A DNA stretch of 54,515 nt from Rhodococcus sp. IEGM 1381 (GTDB taxonomy: Bacteria > Actinomycetota > Actinomycetes > Mycobacteriales > Mycobacteriaceae), in assembly GCF_030056795.1 (NCBI RefSeq), contig NZ_JASHKQ010000022.1, forward strand, positions 1 through 54,515. Direction: 5' to 3'. Both the position numbers and the translations under genes were made by a program. Below are positions 8,671-17,253 of the stretch, piece after piece; positions within the stretch are counted from its first letter, which is position 1; each line of letters starts with the position of its first letter. The notes beneath the pieces are model-generated. The model saw nothing but the letters and a program-made list of their open reading frames with translations, searched no databases and was not told the DNA's origin.

Positions 8671-9522
8671 ATGAAGATCGGACTCGTCGGAGCGGGCCCC
8701 TGGGCTCGCAAGACTCAAGCCCCCTCGTTGGCCGCTCATCCGGGAGCGGACTTCACCGGAGTGTGGGCACGCAGACCGGATGCCGCGGCCGAACTGGGAG
8801 CGCCGGTCTTCGACTCGTTCGACGCATTGTTGGGCGCTGTCGACGCGGTGGCGTTCGCAGTGCCGCCGGCCGTGCAGGCCGGGTTGGCGCTGCGCGCAGT
8901 CGAGGCAGGCAAACATGTGTTGCTGGACAAGCCGATTGCGGCAACCGTGGCCGAGGCCGAGCAACTTGCGGCGGCCGTCACGGCAGCCGGAGTGCGGTCG
9001 ATGGTGACCTTGACTCTCCGATTCGCCCCGGAGACAAGACAATTCCTCGACGCGGCGGCCGGACGTACGTGGGCAGCAGGATCGGGAACCTGGTTCTCCG
9101 GAGCGATCCTCGGCGGGGCATACGCCAATTCGCAGTGGCGACACGACGACGGGGCGATACTCGACATCGGGCCACACGTGTTCGACCTACTCGACGCTGC
9201 ACTGGGAACCATTGCGCGCGTTGCCTACTCGCACCGCGAGGTGGCGTCGGACAGTTGGACGGTGCTGCTCGAGCACGAAGGCGGCGCCCGCAGCACGGTG
9301 CAATTGTCACTACGGACGCCGATCATGCCGTCGCTCATGCGCATCGAGCTGAGCGGTACCGACGGAGTCGAGACCCTCACCGATCGATCCACCTCGTCGA
9401 CCGATTGCTTCGCCGTGTTGCTGGACGAATTCCTCGAGTCGGTCGAGTCGGGTGTCGATCACGAATGCTCGGTGCACCGAGGACTGCACCTCCAGAAGGT
9501 GATCAACGCAGCTCGACGATGA
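8671..9522 (+). CDS. Gfo/Idh/MocA-family oxidoreductase
   Basis: A 283-residue NAD(P)-dependent dehydrogenase-like protein. The N-terminal Rossmann motif GLVGAGPWA (4-12) is followed by the family signature AGKHVLLDKPIA, where the usual EKP is DKP, with its Lys kept. The C-terminal half is the substrate-binding beta sheet. Family members oxidise sugars, inositols or similar polyols; the specific substrate is unknown. It is shorter than typical members (about 330-350). It is divergent from the metallo-beta-lactamase gene, and its last 20 bases overlap the 3' end of the convergent RidA gene. Confidence 0.8.
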   Translation: MKIGLVGAGPWARKTQAPSLAAHPGADFTGVWARRPDAAAELGAPVFDSFDALLGAVDAVAFAVPPAVQAGLALRAVEAGKHVLLDKPIAATVAEAEQLAAAVTAAGVRSMVTLTLRFAPETRQFLDAAAGRTWAAGSGTWFSGAILGGAYANSQWRHDDGAILDIGPHVFDLLDAALGTIARVAYSHREVASDSWTVLLEHEGGARSTVQLSLRTPIMPSLMRIELSGTDGVETLTDRSTSSTDCFAVLLDEFLESVESGVDHECSVHRGLHLQKVINAARR

Positions 9523-9961
9523 GCTCCACTTCAACCGAAGCACCGAGGGGCAGTTCAGCAACCCCTACAGCCGAACGGGCGTGCTTGCCTGCGTCGCCGA
9601 AGATCTCACCGATGACGTTCGAAGCCCCGTTGATCACCCCGGGCTGACCGGTGAACCCCGGTGCGGACGCCACGAAGCCGACGGCCTTGACCACGCGTGC
9701 GATCGAGTCGATACCGACGAGCCCGTGTACCGCGGCGAGCGCGTTCAACGCACAGATGCGCGCCGCTGCAGTGGCGTCCTCCGCCGAGACGTCGGAGCCG
9801 ACCTTGCCCGCAGACGTCAGATCTCCGTCCACGATCGGCAGCTGACCCGAGGTGTAGACGAGGGAACCCACCTGTACCGCCGGGACGTACGCCGCCAACG
9901 GCGGAACCACGTCGGGCAGCTCGATGCCCAGCTCGGACAGCCGTTCGCTCCAGTCGGCCAT
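9503..9961 (-). CDS. RidA/YjgF/UK114-family enamine/imine deaminase-like protein
   Basis: A 152-residue protein of the RidA superfamily (compare Rv3678c). Recognisable segments are YTSGQLPIVDG near 36-46 and the C-terminal LPLGASVEVELIVEL. Classical RidA hydrolyses reactive 2-aminoacrylate-type intermediates made by PLP enzymes. This longer subgroup is less well characterised and may lack the catalytic Arg, so activity is uncertain. It starts at ATG 9961, 6 bases after the DUF4177 stop, and forms a two-gene operon with it. The 3' end overlaps the convergent oxidoreductase gene by 20 bases. Confidence 0.85.
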   Translation of the reverse strand: MADWSERLSELGIELPDVVPPLAAYVPAVQVGSLVYTSGQLPIVDGDLTSAGKVGSDVSAEDATAAARICALNALAAVHGLVGIDSIARVVKAVGFVASAPGFTGQPGVINGASNVIGEIFGDAGKHARSAVGVAELPLGASVEVELIVELR

Positions 9962-9967
9962 CTGCGC

Positions 9968-10135
9968 TCAGGCCTTCGGACGCTTGAAGTACGCGACCAG
10001 CGTGTCGCCGCCGTTCGGTCCCGCCATGATCGTGACGAGCTCCCAGCCCTCGGAACCGTAGTTGTCGAGAATCTGCTTGGTGGCATGAATCAGGACCGGT
10101 GCGGTGAAGTACTCCCAGATGATCTTTTCGCTCAT
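9968..10135 (-). CDS. DUF4177-like small protein (Rv3678A type)
   Basis: A 55-residue protein, too short for most ORF filters. The pattern KIIWEYFTAPVLIHATKQIL, then NYGSEGWELVTIM and a final YFKRP, is typical of DUF4177 (a small alpha-beta sandwich of unknown function). ATG 10135 is chosen over longer in-frame extensions because it gives the family length and begins the conserved region. It lies 6 bases upstream of the RidA gene, as in M. tuberculosis, suggesting co-expression. Confidence 0.85.
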   Translation of the reverse strand: MSEKIIWEYFTAPVLIHATKQILDNYGSEGWELVTIMAGPNGGDTLVAYFKRPKA

Positions 10136-10241
10136 GACTGGTGAGCCTATCGTCCGGCCGAACACGAGGGGTGCGTCACTGCGAACACGGGATTGCCGGT
10201 TCCGTCGGACGACCGGCATCGAGTCTCTATATGGTCGAGTC

Positions 10242-11249
10242 GTGGGTACATCGAACGAAGAGGGATGGCCGGCGAAGGCAGATGCCGCGCGGCTGCATTT
10301 CGTGTCCGGCAAGGGCGGCACCGGCAAGTCGACGGTCGCCGCCGCGTTGGCGCTCGCGCTCGCCGCAGGCGGCCGACGCGTACTGCTGGTGGAGGTCGAG
10401 GGACGGCAGGGCATCGCGCAGCTGTTCGACGTGCCGCAGCTGCCTCCGGTCGAGACGCGCGTGGCCTCGGCCGACGGCGGCGGCGAGGTCTACGCGCTGG
10501 CCATCGACATCGAGACCGCGTTCCTCGAATACCTGGACATGTTCTACAACCTCGGTTTCGCCGGCCGTGCGATGCGCAAGATCGGTGCCATCGAGTTCGC
10601 GACGACCATCGCGCCAGGTCTGCGCGACGTTCTCCTGACCGGCAAGGTCAAGGAATGTGTGGTGCGGACGGACAAGAAGGGAAATCGCGCCTACGACGAG
10701 GTCGTCGTCGACTCGCCGCCGACCGGTCGCATCGGGAACTTCCTCGATGTCACCAAGGCCATGGCCGATCTGGCCAAGGGTGGCCCGGTGCGTTCGCAGA
10801 GTGAGGGCGTGGTTCGGTTGTTGCACTCGGCGGACACCGTCGTGCATCTCGTCACACTGCTCGAAGCTCTGCCGGTTCAGGAGACCGCCGACGCGGTACG
10901 TGAACTCGAAGCGGCGGATCTGCAGCTGGGCACGGTCATCGTCAACCGCACCGAACCGACATTCCTGCCGGACGACTCGCTCGAGGCCATCGCTGAGGGT
11001 GACATCGACGCCGCTGCCATCCAGGACGGCCTCGCCAAGACCGGAATCACGCTCTCCGAGGCCGACTTTGCGGGTCTGCTCACCGAATCGATCGAGCACG
11101 CGTCGACGCTCTCGGCTCAGGTGGAGAGCGCGACTCAACTCGACGAACTCGACGTCGCACGCATGTCGTTGCCGATGTTGGCCGACGGTGTCGATCTCGG
11201 CGGCTTGTACGAGCTCGCCGCCAAGCTGGCAGAACAGGGTGTCCGATGA
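10242..11249 (+). CDS. ArsA/GET3-like ATPase, first of a pair (Rv3679-like)
   Basis: A 335-residue P-loop ATPase. The deviant Walker A motif G-K-G-G-T-G-K-S-T is at 23-31, with the signature Lys of the ArsA/MinD class. The segments EVEGRQGIAQLFD, VVDSPPTGR and VTLLEALPVQET match the mycobacterial Rv3679 subfamily. GTG 10242 is the likely start; the frame is open further upstream, but that region overlaps the DUF4177 gene. The stop overlaps the next start as ATGA (11246-11249). The Rv3679/Rv3680 pair has been reported as an anion-transporting-type ATPase assembly; no membrane partner is visible here. Confidence 0.88.
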   Translation: MGTSNEEGWPAKADAARLHFVSGKGGTGKSTVAAALALALAAGGRRVLLVEVEGRQGIAQLFDVPQLPPVETRVASADGGGEVYALAIDIETAFLEYLDMFYNLGFAGRAMRKIGAIEFATTIAPGLRDVLLTGKVKECVVRTDKKGNRAYDEVVVDSPPTGRIGNFLDVTKAMADLAKGGPVRSQSEGVVRLLHSADTVVHLVTLLEALPVQETADAVRELEAADLQLGTVIVNRTEPTFLPDDSLEAIAEGDIDAAAIQDGLAKTGITLSEADFAGLLTESIEHASTLSAQVESATQLDELDVARMSLPMLADGVDLGGLYELAAKLAEQGVR

Positions 11250-12376
11250 CTCGACCAGTAGCAACCGAACTCGACGTCGATCGCATTCTGACCGATCCCA
11301 CGTCGAGGATCGTCGTGGTCTGCGGGGCAGGCGGGGTCGGTAAGACGACGACGGCAGCCGCGATGGCGTTACGTGCCGCCGAGCAGGGCAGGCGTGTGGT
11401 GGTGTTGACGATCGATCCGGCCCGCCGTCTGGCTCAGGCTCTGGGGCTCGGCGATCTCGACAACAGCCCGCAGCCGGTGAAGTTGGGTGCCGGTGCCAAG
11501 GGCGAGCTGCACGCGATGATGCTGAACATGCGGCGCACGTTCGACGAGATGGTCATCGAACATTCGACGCCGGAGAAGGCCCAGCAGGTCCTCGCCAACC
11601 CGTTCTATCAGACGGTGGCGTCGTCGTTCTCGGGTACGCAGGAGTACATGGCGATGGAGAAGCTGGGGCAGTTGTCCCTGGATCCGTCGTGGGATCTGAT
11701 CGTGGTGGATACGCCCCCGTCGCGCAATGCACTGGATTTCCTCGATGCACCGCAGCGGCTCGGCTCGTTCCTCGACGGCCGGTTCATCCGGCTTCTCACC
11801 GCTCCCGGCCGTGGCATCACCCGGGTGGTCACCAGCGCGATGAGTTTGGCGATGCGCGGTGTCTCCACCGTCATCGGAAGCCAAATGCTCTCGGACGCAT
11901 CGGCTTTCGTTCAATCACTGGATTCGATGTTCGGCGGATTTCGCGAGCGTGCGACGCGCACCTACCAGCTGCTACGCGAGGACGGCACCAGCTTCCTCGT
12001 CGTTGCTGCCGCGGAGCCCGACGCATTGCGAGAGGCGGCGTTCTTCGTCGAACGCCTCTCGGCGGAGAAGATGCCGTTGGCCGGCCTCGTGGTGAACCGG
12101 ACGCACCCGACTCTGTCGTCGGTGCAAGCCGATCATGCTGCCACCGCCGCAGACCTGCTCGATCGGATCGACGACCCGGGCTCGACGCTGACCGCTGCGG
12201 TTCTACGAATTCACGCGCAACGCGCTGTGACGGCAGCGCGTGAAGTGCGGCTGCTGCGGCGCTTCACCGGTGCGCACCCTCGAGTGCCCATCGTCGGTGT
12301 CCCCTCCCTGCCGTTCGAGGTCTCCGACCTCGCCGCGCTACGTGCGGTGGCCGATCAGCTGACCCGCAAGGGTTAG
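11246..12376 (+). CDS. ArsA/GET3-like ATPase, second of a pair (Rv3680-like)
   Basis: A 376-residue P-loop ATPase with deviant Walker A G-A-G-G-V-G-K-T-T (27-35), switch-type motif TIDPARRLAQALGL and Walker B region LIVVDTPPSRNALDFLDAP. It is a paralogue of the upstream gene and the likely second half of a heterodimer, as the ATGA overlap implies 1:1 translation. The insertion about 130-230 includes a hydrophobic stretch (MSLAMRGVSTVIGSQMLSD) that could be the helical client-binding part of the GET3 fold. It converges on whiB4. Confidence 0.88.
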   Translation: MTRPVATELDVDRILTDPTSRIVVVCGAGGVGKTTTAAAMALRAAEQGRRVVVLTIDPARRLAQALGLGDLDNSPQPVKLGAGAKGELHAMMLNMRRTFDEMVIEHSTPEKAQQVLANPFYQTVASSFSGTQEYMAMEKLGQLSLDPSWDLIVVDTPPSRNALDFLDAPQRLGSFLDGRFIRLLTAPGRGITRVVTSAMSLAMRGVSTVIGSQMLSDASAFVQSLDSMFGGFRERATRTYQLLREDGTSFLVVAAAEPDALREAAFFVERLSAEKMPLAGLVVNRTHPTLSSVQADHAATAADLLDRIDDPGSTLTAAVLRIHAQRAVTAAREVRLLRRFTGAHPRVPIVGVPSLPFEVSDLAALRAVADQLTRKG

Positions 12377-12385
12377 ATCGGCCGC

Positions 12386-12413
12386 GCCCGGCAGGCCTTC
12401 GGACCAGCCGGGC
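12386..12413. terminator. Putative terminator between the ArsA-like pair and whiB4
   Basis: GCCCGGC (12386-12392) pairs with GCCGGGC (12407-12413) around a 14-base loop, in the 47-base space between convergent stop codons. There is no T run; GC-only hairpins are common at actinobacterial gene ends. Confidence 0.4.
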
Positions 12414-12423
12414 CCGGCAGGGG

Positions 12424-12747
12424 CTAGATAGCCGCTTGCTGCTGGCGCTGGGTCTCGAAGAATTCGGACCAGGAGTCGACCTCAGGGTGCTGCTTGAGCA
12501 GCGCCCTGCGCTGGCGTTCCGTCATGCCGCCCCACACGCCGAACTCCACTCGGTTGTCGAGTGCATCCGCACCGCACTGCATCAGCACCGGGCAGTGCCG
12601 GCAGATCGTCGCGGCCTTGCGCTGCGCTGCGCCCCGGACGAAGAGCTGATCCGGGTCCGTGCCCTTGCAGCGGGCGTGCGACACCCAGGCGATGCGTGCT
12701 TCTGCTTCTTCTACATCGAGTCGCGTCGGCGCGGTTGTCGTGTGCAT
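12424..12747 (-). CDS. whiB4: WhiB4-type iron-sulfur redox regulator
   Basis: A 107-residue WhiB-like protein. The 4Fe-4S ligands are Cys27, Cys49, Cys52 and Cys58, and the GVWGG turn (70-74) precedes the basic DNA-binding tail ERQRRALLKQHP. The sequence FVRGAAQRKAATICRHCPV places it with WhiB4, which senses oxygen and oxidants and controls redox balance in mycobacteria. ATG 12747, behind AAAGG, is preferred over an extension to 12801. It is divergent from ponA2, with 277 bases (12748-13024) between the starts holding both promoters; no further element is recognised there. Confidence 0.93.
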   Translation of the reverse strand: MHTTTAPTRLDVEEAEARIAWVSHARCKGTDPDQLFVRGAAQRKAATICRHCPVLMQCGADALDNRVEFGVWGGMTERQRRALLKQHPEVDSWSEFFETQRQQQAAI

Positions 12748-13024
12748 GCGGATACCCCTTTGCGTGTCGGTCGTCCTCGCTGGACGCCCCGGAGGCTCCA
12801 AGAAAGTTTGTACCTCGCTGGCGAAGCACAGATTCTAAGAGCTGCCCCACAATCATTATCAAGTGTTACGTGAATCACACCGTGCTCATAATTTAGGTAA
12901 AGCGAGCCGCGAATGCAAGACGGCGAGGTCACATTTCTGGTACGGCCGTCCCGAGCAGGGGCGCAGCACACAGCGCGTGCGGGCCTGATGCCGGTCCGAG
13001 CGGCACCCACGTACGCTGTGCTCT

Positions 13025-15391
13025 GTGTCAGTCGGAAAAACCGTGGCGAAGCTCGCCGGATGTTCAGCACTCGCCGGTGCGTTGCTCGCCGGCGTGATGT
13101 TCCCCATGGCCGGAGGATTCGGGTACGCCTCGAATCGTGCCGCCGATACCGTCGACAACGTGTCGGCCGAATTGGTCGAGGGCGCAGTACCTGCCGTCTC
13201 GACGATGACGGACGTCAACGGCACACCCATCGCCTGGCTGTACGAGCAGCGCCGTTTCGAAGTACCGAGCGACAAGATCTCCAACGAGATGAAGCTCGCC
13301 ATCGTCTCGATCGAGGACCGTCGATTCGCCGAACACCGCGGTGTGGATTGGCAAGGCACGCTGCGCGCGTTCCTGACCAACACCACCAGCGGCCAAGTGC
13401 AGCAGGGCGCGTCCACGCTCGATCAGCAGTACGTGAAGAACTACCAACTGCTGGTGGTGGCCAAGACCGACGCCGAGCGTCGTGCCGCGATCGAGACGAC
13501 CCCCGCCCGCAAGATCCGCGAGATCCGGATGGCGCTGACGCTCGACAAAGAGCTCACCAAGGACGAGATCCTCACCCGGTATCTCAACCTGGTGCCGTTC
13601 GGTAACGCGTCCTTCGGCATCCAGGACGCGGCCCAGACCTACTTCGGCATCGACGCCAGCCAGCTCAGCGCCGTCCAGGCCGCGATGCTCGCCGGAATGG
13701 TGCAGTCCAGCTCGGCCCTCAACCCCTACACCAACGAGGAGGGTGTGCTCGAGCGCCGGAACACCGTGCTCGACACGATGATTCAGAACCTCCCCGAGCG
13801 CGCTGCAGAACTTACTGCCCTGAAGGCCGAGCCGCTCGGTGTGCTGCCGGTCCCCCAGACCCTGCCCCGCGGATGCATCGCGGCAGGCGACCGCGGATTC
13901 TTCTGCGATTACGCACTGCAATACCTCGCCCAGGCCGGAATCAGCCAGGAGCAGATCGACAAGGGCGGGTACCTCATCCGCACGACGCTCGACCCCGCAG
14001 TGCAGAACTCCACCAAGGCCGCGCTGGTCGAGAACACCAGCCCGACCCTCGACGGCGTCGCCACTGTGATGAATGTCGTCGCACCCGGGCAGGACCAGCA
14101 CCGGGTTCTCGCGATGGGCAGCAGCCGCACCTACGGCCTCAACGCCGACGACGACGAGACCGTGCAGCCGCAACCGCACTCCCTCGTTGGCAACGGAGCG
14201 GGCTCGATCTTCAAGATCTTCACCACGGCCGCAGCCATGGAACGCGGACTGGGCACCAGCGCAACGCTGCAGGTTCCCAAGCGTGTCGAGGTCAAGGGCG
14301 TCGGCGACGGTGGTGCCCGAAACTGCCCCGCGTCCACGTACTGCGTGGAGAACGCGGGCAACTACCCGCCCGCGCTGTCCATCACCGACGCGCTGGCTCA
14401 GTCCCCCAACACTGCGTTCGTCAAGCTGATCGAGTCGGTGGGCGTCACGCCGACGGTCGATATGGCCGTTCGCCTCGGCCTCCGCTCGTACACCGATCCG
14501 GGTTCGTCGGGCACGGAGCAGTCGATGGCCGATTTCCAGAAGAGTCAGAACCTCGGCTCGTTCACCCTCGGACCCACCTGGGTCAACCCACTGGAATTGT
14601 CCAACGTGGCTGCCACGCTCGCCTCCGGCGGCAAATGGTGCCCGCCCACCCCCATCGACTCGATCTTCGACCGCGACGGTAAGCCCGTTCCGGTCGCTCA
14701 CCAGGCCTGCGAGCAGGTCGTCGAGCCCGGCTTGGCGAACACCCTCGCCAACGCGATGAGCAAGGACGACCAGGCAGGCGGCACGTCCGCGTCCGCGGCC
14801 GGATCCGCCGGCTGGAACCTGCCGATGTCCGGTAAGACCGGTACCACCGAGTCGAACCGATCCTCGGGCTTCCTCGGGTTCACCAACAACTACGCCGCCG
14901 CCGTGTACACCTACGGCGATTCGCCGACGCCCAGCGAGATCTGTTCGTTCCCGCTGCGGCCTTGCGGCTCGGGCAACCTGTACGGCGGTAACGAGCCGGC
15001 GCGGACGTGGTTCGACGCCATGACCCCGATCGCCAACAACTACGGTCCCATCGCGTTGCCACCCGTCGACCAGAAGTACGTCCGCGGCTCCGCCAACGGT
15101 CAGGTTCCCGATGTCACCGGGCAGAGCCAGTCGTCGGCAACAGCCACACTGCAGGGCGCAGGCTTCCAGGTGACGGTGGCCACGACGGCCGACCAGGCTG
15201 CCCGTGGCACCGTGGTGTCCACGTCGCCGTCGGGTTCGGCGGTTCCCGGATCCAACATCACGCTCTACGTCAGCGACGGCTCGGTTCGACCGGCCCCGGC
15301 TCCGGCCCCTTTACTGCCGAACATTCAGATACCGGAACTACCGCCGGGCATCCAGATACCGGCGATCCCCGGGTTGACGGCACCTCGATAG
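13025..15391 (+). CDS. ponA2: Bifunctional class A penicillin-binding protein PonA2 (PBP1 type, PASTA)
   Basis: A 788-residue peptidoglycan synthase with a short cytosolic N terminus and one transmembrane helix (about 11-33). The GT51 glycosyltransferase domain has catalytic Glu97 in SIEDRRF and GASTLDQQYVKNY. The transpeptidase has S394-I-F-K397, an SPN motif and K604-T-G606. One PASTA domain (about 693-758) and a proline-rich tail follow. M. tuberculosis PonA2 has the same plan and is linked to survival in stress and stationary phase. The start is GTG 13025. It is convergent with the YqeY gene across a palindrome that contains both stop codons. Confidence 0.95.
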   Translation: MSVGKTVAKLAGCSALAGALLAGVMFPMAGGFGYASNRAADTVDNVSAELVEGAVPAVSTMTDVNGTPIAWLYEQRRFEVPSDKISNEMKLAIVSIEDRRFAEHRGVDWQGTLRAFLTNTTSGQVQQGASTLDQQYVKNYQLLVVAKTDAERRAAIETTPARKIREIRMALTLDKELTKDEILTRYLNLVPFGNASFGIQDAAQTYFGIDASQLSAVQAAMLAGMVQSSSALNPYTNEEGVLERRNTVLDTMIQNLPERAAELTALKAEPLGVLPVPQTLPRGCIAAGDRGFFCDYALQYLAQAGISQEQIDKGGYLIRTTLDPAVQNSTKAALVENTSPTLDGVATVMNVVAPGQDQHRVLAMGSSRTYGLNADDDETVQPQPHSLVGNGAGSIFKIFTTAAAMERGLGTSATLQVPKRVEVKGVGDGGARNCPASTYCVENAGNYPPALSITDALAQSPNTAFVKLIESVGVTPTVDMAVRLGLRSYTDPGSSGTEQSMADFQKSQNLGSFTLGPTWVNPLELSNVAATLASGGKWCPPTPIDSIFDRDGKPVPVAHQACEQVVEPGLANTLANAMSKDDQAGGTSASAAGSAGWNLPMSGKTGTTESNRSSGFLGFTNNYAAAVYTYGDSPTPSEICSFPLRPCGSGNLYGGNEPARTWFDAMTPIANNYGPIALPPVDQKYVRGSANGQVPDVTGQSQSSATATLQGAGFQVTVATTADQAARGTVVSTSPSGSAVPGSNITLYVSDGSVRPAPAPAPLLPNIQIPELPPGIQIPAIPGLTAPR

Positions 15392-15460
15392 TGCCTGCGG
15401 CAGTGGTGCGGTTGTGTGCCCCAGAGGGGACCTGACCGCACCACTGCGCGGAGCGCACTA
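15389..15460. terminator. Bidirectional terminator spanning both convergent stop codons
   Basis: The inner arms GCAGTGGTGCGGT (15400-15412) and ACCGCACCACTGC (15435-15447) pair perfectly over 13 bp. The outer arms TAGTGC (15389-15394) and GCACTA (15455-15460) begin with the ponA2 stop TAG on one strand and the YqeY stop TAG on the other. The whole 72 bases could fold on either transcript. There is no T run. Confidence 0.7.
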
Positions 15461-15922
15461 CAGGCGGTCTTTGACTGCCTTCGACAGTCGCGAACCATCG
15501 GCCTTGCCGGCTGCGAGGCCCGACGCGATCTTCATGACCTGACCCATCTGCTTCATCGCCGGTCGCTCACCGAGGTCCTCGGCCACCTGGGCGATAGCGG
15601 TGTCGACGATGGTGGCCAGCTCCTCGTCCGTGAGCGGGGTCGGCAGATACTCGTTGATGATCTGCGCTTCCGCGTGCTCGTTAGCGGCGAGCTCGCCGCG
15701 CCCGTTCTGGGTGTAGATCTCGGCCGATTCGCCGCGCTTCTTCGCTTCCTTGGCCAGCACTTTCAGCACGTCGTCATCGGTCAAATCATGGGCCTCCTTC
15801 CCGGAGACCTCCTCGGTCTGGATGGCGGCGAGAATCATGCGCAGCGTTGCCAGGCGGAGTTTGTCCTTCGCCTTCATCGATGCGGTCAGGTCGGTACGGA
15901 GACGGGCCTTGAGTTCGGACAT
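15458..15922 (-). CDS. GatB/YqeY domain protein
   Basis: A 154-residue helical protein: LKARLRTDLTASMKAKDKLRLATLRMILAAIQ, then EEVSGKEAHDLTDDDVLKVLAKEAKKR and a C-terminal VAEDLGERPAMKQMGQVMKIA. This is the YqeY family, free-standing relatives of the tRNA-binding tail of the GatB amidotransferase subunit. It probably binds tRNA or helps amidotransfer; the precise role is unknown. ATG 15922 is preferred over an extension to 16003 because it starts the conserved region. It is divergent from the metallophosphoesterase gene. Confidence 0.88.
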   Translation of the reverse strand: MSELKARLRTDLTASMKAKDKLRLATLRMILAAIQTEEVSGKEAHDLTDDDVLKVLAKEAKKRGESAEIYTQNGRGELAANEHAEAQIINEYLPTPLTDEELATIVDTAIAQVAEDLGERPAMKQMGQVMKIASGLAAGKADGSRLSKAVKDRL

Positions 15923-15993
15923 GGCGGAAACGCTACGCGGAGCAGTCGTCGGCTCGCACGTCCATATCCCATTGCTGCCGTATCGTGGAGAGC

Positions 15994-17046
15994 GTGTCCG
16001 CACAATTCAGTCCCTCGTTTCTCCGTACCTCTACGCAACTTCGCAGCGCCTCCACGCAACTGCGCAATGCTGCCGAACAGGCTCGCGATGCCGTCAGGGC
16101 AGCGCCGCTGAAGAGTTCCGTGATCGGGACTGCAGGCGCGGCAGCGTTGGGGCTCGGATACGCCACCCTCATCGAACGCAATGCGTTCACGCTGCGCGAG
16201 ACGTCCATGGCCGTGCTGGAGCCGGGTTCGGCGACTCTGCGGGTGCTGCACATCAGCGACCTGCACATGATGCCGGGCCAGCGGATGAAGCAGAACTGGC
16301 TACGTGAACTGGACCGGCTCGAGCCCGATCTGGTCGTCAATACCGGCGACAACCTCTCCCACCAGCGCGCCGTCCCCAGCGTCGTGCAAGCGTTGGGGCC
16401 GATGCTCGGCCGGCCGGGCCTGTTCGTGTTCGGCAGCAACGACTATTTCGCACCCAAGCCGAAGAACCCGCTCAAGTACTTCGACAAGAACCACAAGCGC
16501 ACGACGGGTGAATCGCTGCCGTGGCGCGATCTGCGGGCGGCGTTCTCCGAGCGCGGCTGGCTCGACGTCACGCACGTGCGTCGTGAGCTCGAAGTCGCCG
16601 GGGTACGCATCGCGGCTGCCGGGGTCGACGACCCTCACCTGAAGCGAGATCGATACGACACCATCGCGGGCCAGCCCAATCCTTTGGCCGACCTGCGCCT
16701 GGGCATCACGCATTCGCCGGAGCCGCGGGTCTTGGACAAGTTCGCCCAGGACGGTTACGACCTCGTCCTCGCCGGTCACACCCACGGTGGGCAACTGTGC
16801 CTGCCGTTCTACGGCGCCCTGGTGACGAACTGCGCGATCGACCGTTCCCGGGTCAAGGGTCCGTCCAAGTGGGGTGCGCACACCCAGCTGCACGTCTCTG
16901 CGGGCGTAGGAACTTCGCCCTACGCGCCCGCACGCTTCTGCTGCCGGCCCGAGGCCACCCTGATCACGCTGACTCCGGCCCCCAGAATGGGTCCGAAAAA
17001 CGTCTCCGACGAGGGCGTTTCGCGTTCCGAGGCAGTCGTGAGTTAG
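15994..17046 (+). CDS. Calcineurin-like metallophosphoesterase (Rv3683-like)
   Basis: About 350 residues. An N-terminal hydrophobic stretch (VIGTAGAAALGLGYATL) may tether it to the membrane. The phosphoesterase motifs are HISDLHMM, VVNTGDNLS, FGSNDYF, GITHSPEP and AGHTHGGQ; the third replaces the usual GNHD/E with SND, as in the YkuE-like branch. This implies a two-metal phosphodiesterase or phosphomonoesterase; the substrate is unknown, lipid phosphates being one possibility. GTG 15994 and GTG 15985 are both plausible starts. The tRNA-Pro follows immediately. Confidence 0.85.
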   Translation: MSAQFSPSFLRTSTQLRSASTQLRNAAEQARDAVRAAPLKSSVIGTAGAAALGLGYATLIERNAFTLRETSMAVLEPGSATLRVLHISDLHMMPGQRMKQNWLRELDRLEPDLVVNTGDNLSHQRAVPSVVQALGPMLGRPGLFVFGSNDYFAPKPKNPLKYFDKNHKRTTGESLPWRDLRAAFSERGWLDVTHVRRELEVAGVRIAAAGVDDPHLKRDRYDTIAGQPNPLADLRLGITHSPEPRVLDKFAQDGYDLVLAGHTHGGQLCLPFYGALVTNCAIDRSRVKGPSKWGAHTQLHVSAGVGTSPYAPARFCCRPEATLITLTPAPRMGPKNVSDEGVSRSEAVVS

Positions 17047-17063
17047 ACTTCTCCAGCGGTACA

Positions 17064-17137
<74 letters not shown>

Positions 17138-17150
17138 CAGTTGGACCACG

Positions 17151-17194
17151 AAAAGGGACCCACTCGATTCAATCGAGTGGGTCCCTTTTCTTTG
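17151..17194 (+). terminator. Strong intrinsic terminator after tRNA-Pro
   Basis: A perfect 19-bp inverted repeat (17151-17169 and 17171-17189) begins AAAAGGGACCCACTCG and ends GGGTCCCTTTT with one base at the centre; in RNA the loop would be about 5-7 bases. The right arm ends in a T tract followed by CTTTG. This is among the best intrinsic terminators in the window, and it insulates the downstream gene. Confidence 0.92.
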
Positions 17195-17253
17195 CCCTAT
17201 CGACGCTACTGTGAGTCGACTCTGCCGACCCCGAGCGAACGGATCTCACGACA

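Noticed and set aside
13064..14701. 545-codon minus-strand frame inside ponA2
   Set aside because: Antisense shadow of a well-supported penicillin-binding protein; no family resemblance.
17151..17189. Perfect inverted repeat next to a tRNA considered as an integration (att) site
   Set aside because: It is a textbook terminator, no integrase or duplicated tRNA end is present, and the flanking genes are conserved core genes.
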